Part shown: in pieces, positions 61,292-64,000 of the stretch
Numbering within the stretch: position 1 is the stretch's first letter
How the letters are laid out: every line of letters begins with the position of its first letter
Source of the DNA: Astrocystis sublimbata
Taxonomy: Eukaryota; Ascomycota; Sordariomycetes; Xylariales; Xylariaceae
Direction: 5' to 3'
Assembly (NCBI GenBank): GCA_022453515.1
Contig: JAJNNY010000029.1
Span: forward strand, 372,001-436,000
Length of the DNA stretch: 64,000 bases
Notes under the pieces: model-generated
The model's database searches: none
Told to the model about the DNA's origin: nothing
Seen by the model: the letters and a program-made list of their open reading frames with translations, nothing else
Translations under genes and position numbers: made by a program

Positions 61292-64000
61292 ATGGAACAA
61301 AAAGAATCCCACATGGATTTGTCGGGCTTCATGGCGGATAATGGGGAACCCGGGCCGAACCCAAGGCCGAGCAGCCAGACCAAACCTATTCGCAGGCGTA
61401 ACCGCATGATCAACTCCTGTTTAGAGGTGAGCAGCAATGTACTACCTCATCCTTCCCAACGTCCTGGTATTGCGTCCGTATCAGGATATGGTTCCTCGTC
61501 ATCCCTCTCACCCCTCCATTTGTACTGCCACAGACTTCGATTCTCGGGCGAGACCAGTCTGTCGTTAACTGCTGCCGTCTAGTGCAGAAAACGCAAACTC
61601 AAGTGCAGCAAGACGTCACCAACATGCACCAACTGCGACAAGACTTCACGGGAATGTCTCTATATCGGGCCCCGCCTGGATGAGGCCAGCCAGATGCGTC
61701 TTGCTGAGATCAAGGAGAAACAAGGTACCTTGGAGCGTCAGTTAGAGCGCGATGTGGCCAAGTCTTCGACTCCGAAGACCACGTTGCAGCAGCGCATCCT
61801 CGCGGATGAGGTCGAAGATGAGTACAGTGACGAGCGCGATCTTGAAGCAACGCCGCTTGTTGCCCTCGACCTGACGTACGAGGATGATGCGGATGGTGGC
61901 GGCGCTGATGATATGATTGATCTTGGCATTCAGATCGGGAAGATGCGCATGACCGAGAGAATAGGCGGGCTCTCCCGGCCCAGACTATCCGAAGAGGTGA
62001 ATACACCGTCCTCCGCCATATGAATGAGATAGATGATCATCTGACATGGAGCGACAGATACTAGCTGGCATATCACATCGTACCGGAGGCCAGCCGACGC
62101 AAACACACGGGAACCCCGTGCTTGCGATGGACGACTTCTCCGATGGTATGTCGGAAGGGTCTCTGCCCGACTTCTTGAAGCCGACAAGCCAACATATTGT
62201 TCCCACGAGCGGCTTCTTCTTCGGCCAGGTCGGGGAACCGCCAAACCTCCTGCAGTTTCTCCCAAACAGAGCAGTTGCCGACCGGCTCATGACCCAATAC
62301 TTCTGCGCAGTCCATCCTATCGCGCCGTGTTCGCACCGCCTTTCGATGGAAGGGGCATATACGACCTTCTGGGAAGAGATCGGAGCGGGTTTTGAGCCAA
62401 GACCCTCGACGCAGGCTGTGATCTTCGCCACCATGTTCAGCGGCATCATCAGCATGGGCGAGGATGCCGTGTTTCATGAGCTAGGCGCTTATCCCAAGGC
62501 AAATTGGGTCGCAAGTCTGAAGATGGGCACCGAAACGGCGCTGAGCAAGGCCAACTTCCTGCGGACCACAAGAATCGAGACCATGCAGGCGTTTGTCATA
62601 TACATGGTAGGACAGCTGTTCCTAACCCCTTCGTGTAAGCCTCGCAACTGACGTAGAGGGACGCAGATACCCTTATGTAGAGCAGAGGTGTCACGAGCCC
62701 ACTCGGTGCTCGTGGGTGCCGCCGTCCGCATGGCCGAGTGTATGGGTTTGCACCGTGACGGTGAAACGTATGGCCTGACACCTCTCGAGACACATGTGCG
62801 GCGGCTGGTGTGGCATCAGCTCTGCTTTCTCGACATCCGGACGTGCGAGGCACAGGGCCCGAAGCCCGTCATCCGCCGCGAAGACTACGACACACAACTA
62901 CCCCTGAACTGCAATGAGGAGGCGCTCCCGGCCACTGCGGGCGCATCGCCGCCAGAGTCGTCGGATGCGTGGACCACGAACACGTTGTGCCTTATCCGGT
63001 TCGAGATCAACGAGATGATGCGGGCGATATGGGTAGACCGACGCCGGCTCGAGACGCGACGCACGACGCTGACGGCGGTGCTGACCAAGATCGAGAACTT
63101 CCGACGCCGCATGTCGGAGAAATACGACCATCTGCTCAACTCGTCGTCGCCGCCGCAGCGCTACGCCAAGTGTGTCATGTACCTGCTCACGTACCGGCTG
63201 CACGTCATGGTGCTACACCCGTACTACGCCAACGCCGTGAACCCGATGCCGCCGCGGCTGAGCCACCTGCTGATCACGTCGGGCATCATGGTCGTCGAGC
63301 TCGCCATCCACCTCGAGACCAACCCGCTCTTCCAGCCGTGGGCTTGGTACATGGGTGCCTACTTCCAGTACCAGATCGCCATCTTGCTGGCCACCGAGGT
63401 CTACTTCCACCCGCAGTGCCGCGAGGCCGACCGCATCTGGAACTGCCTCGACTACGTCTTCGGCCTGGACCGCAAGATGCCGACCGAGGCCAAGAGCGCG
63501 CACCTGCTCGCCGAGATCTCGAATCGAACGGCCGTGTATATGCACAAGCGTAAGATGCGAGGCCCCAGCACCATTGCGCGGGCGACGGTGTCCACGAACG
63601 CCGTGGCGGGAACTAGTCCGTCGACGCCGCAGCACCACCAGCAGCACCAGGCAATGCAACAGGGGCAGACGACACAGCTGCATCATCATCATGACCATCA
63701 TCAGCCACTTCAGATACCTTCAAACTCCGGTGGAGACGAAGCGGCGAGCACTGAGCAACAGGACTATGCACCTCAGTCTCAACATGTCTCTGCTGGTGTG
63801 GTGGCCATGCCTGCACAGCCGCAACCGCAGATGGTCTTCGCAGGCGTGTCGGACGGACAGGTCCTCTGGAGCCTTCCACCGAACGTGGGGAGTCCGCATG
63901 GAAGCGATACATCGAGTCTTGCAGCAGTGGTACCGACAGCCACAGCAGGGACTGGAACTGGAACAGGAACAAGAACCGGGACAGGGGTAGTATCGGCGAC
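61292..64000 (+). CDS. Zn2Cys6 (zinc-cluster) fungal transcription factor, 3' end outside window
   Basis: This is a nuclear Zn2Cys6 DNA-binding regulator. Exons 61292-61426, 61583-61996, 62058-62606 and 62667 to beyond 64000 give at least 810 residues; no stop occurs before the window ends. The zinc cluster has Cys43, 46, 53, 59, 62 and 69 (spacing 2-6-5-2-6) and is split by intron 1 just after the first Cys (SCLE|CRKRKLKC). Basic residues KPIRRRNRM precede it. The fungal-specific regulatory domain begins in exon 3 (FLPNRAVADRLMTQYFCAVH, residues about 255-275) and runs through exon 4 (VRMAECMGLHRDGETYGLTP; VRRLVWHQLCFLDIRTCEAQ). The C-terminus so far is rich in Gln and His, followed by Gly-Thr repeats near the window edge, a likely activation region. 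Its target pathway cannot be told. Confidence 0.9.

Overview
The window is nuclear DNA of a filamentous ascomycete, most likely a Sordariomycete; I cannot place the order. The protein-coding genes carry short introns, mostly about 50 to 160 bases, with GT..AG ends and CTAAC/CTAAT-type branch sites. The gene set is typical of that group: velvet factor VelB, a Zn2Cys6 regulator, a mitochondrial-type arginine carbamoyl-phosphate synthase, and a DH-BAR-SH3 Rho exchange factor. I see no transposon, rRNA, tRNA or CRISPR array. Exon coordinates below were worked out by hand from reading frame, splice sites and family consensus.

Layout. 0.6-2.9 kb: NPL4 (+). 4.8-7.0 kb: a GPH-type sugar transporter (+, 7 exons). 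7.6-8.3 kb: SLX9 (+). 10.7-11.4 kb: a Ulp1-family deneddylase (+). 12.3-13.3 kb: an FMP32-like mitochondrial coiled-coil protein (-). 15.8-19.6 kb: CPA2, the arginine-specific carbamoyl-phosphate synthase large chain (+). 20.7-21.9 kb: HIS1 (+). 22.9-23.6 kb: a small two-helix membrane protein (+). 24.6-26.5 kb: a wax-synthase/MBOAT-like acyltransferase (+). 26.9-31.0 kb: the complete telomerase reverse transcriptase gene (-, 11 exons). 36.1-42.7 kb: a 2,140-residue RhoGEF (+). 48.2-49.9 kb: VelB (+). 52.0-52.6 kb: a GRGG-repeat DUF3602 protein (+). 53.7-55.2 kb: a GNAT acetyltransferase (+). 55.4-56.7 kb: uroporphyrinogen decarboxylase HEM12 (-). 57.3-59.4 kb: an unrecognised, probably mitochondrial protein (+). 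61.3 kb to the end: a Zn2Cys6 transcription factor (+), cut off by the window edge.

Most genes are independent housekeeping or regulatory loci, and I see no biosynthetic cluster. CPA2 and HIS1 are adjacent amino-acid biosynthesis genes. HIS1 has a perfect Gcn4/CPC1 site (ATGACTCAT) upstream, and CPA2 has an exact telobox-like motif just before its start. Two gene-poor intervals of more than 5 kb (30,958-36,143 and 42,678-48,164) hold simple repeats but no convincing genes. A short motif built on the palindrome TAGGTACCTA and runs of TAGG/CCTA recurs in at least 14 intergenic places and was not noticed in any exon.

The most notable items are the intact telomerase gene, the repeat-laden RhoGEF, the purine-tract insertion in the GNAT enzyme, very small first exons (SLX9, HIS1), two tandem NAGNAG acceptors, a GC-rich inverted repeat at 22.5 kb, and the dispersed TAGGTACCTA motif. 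I did not find a clearly new multi-gene system.
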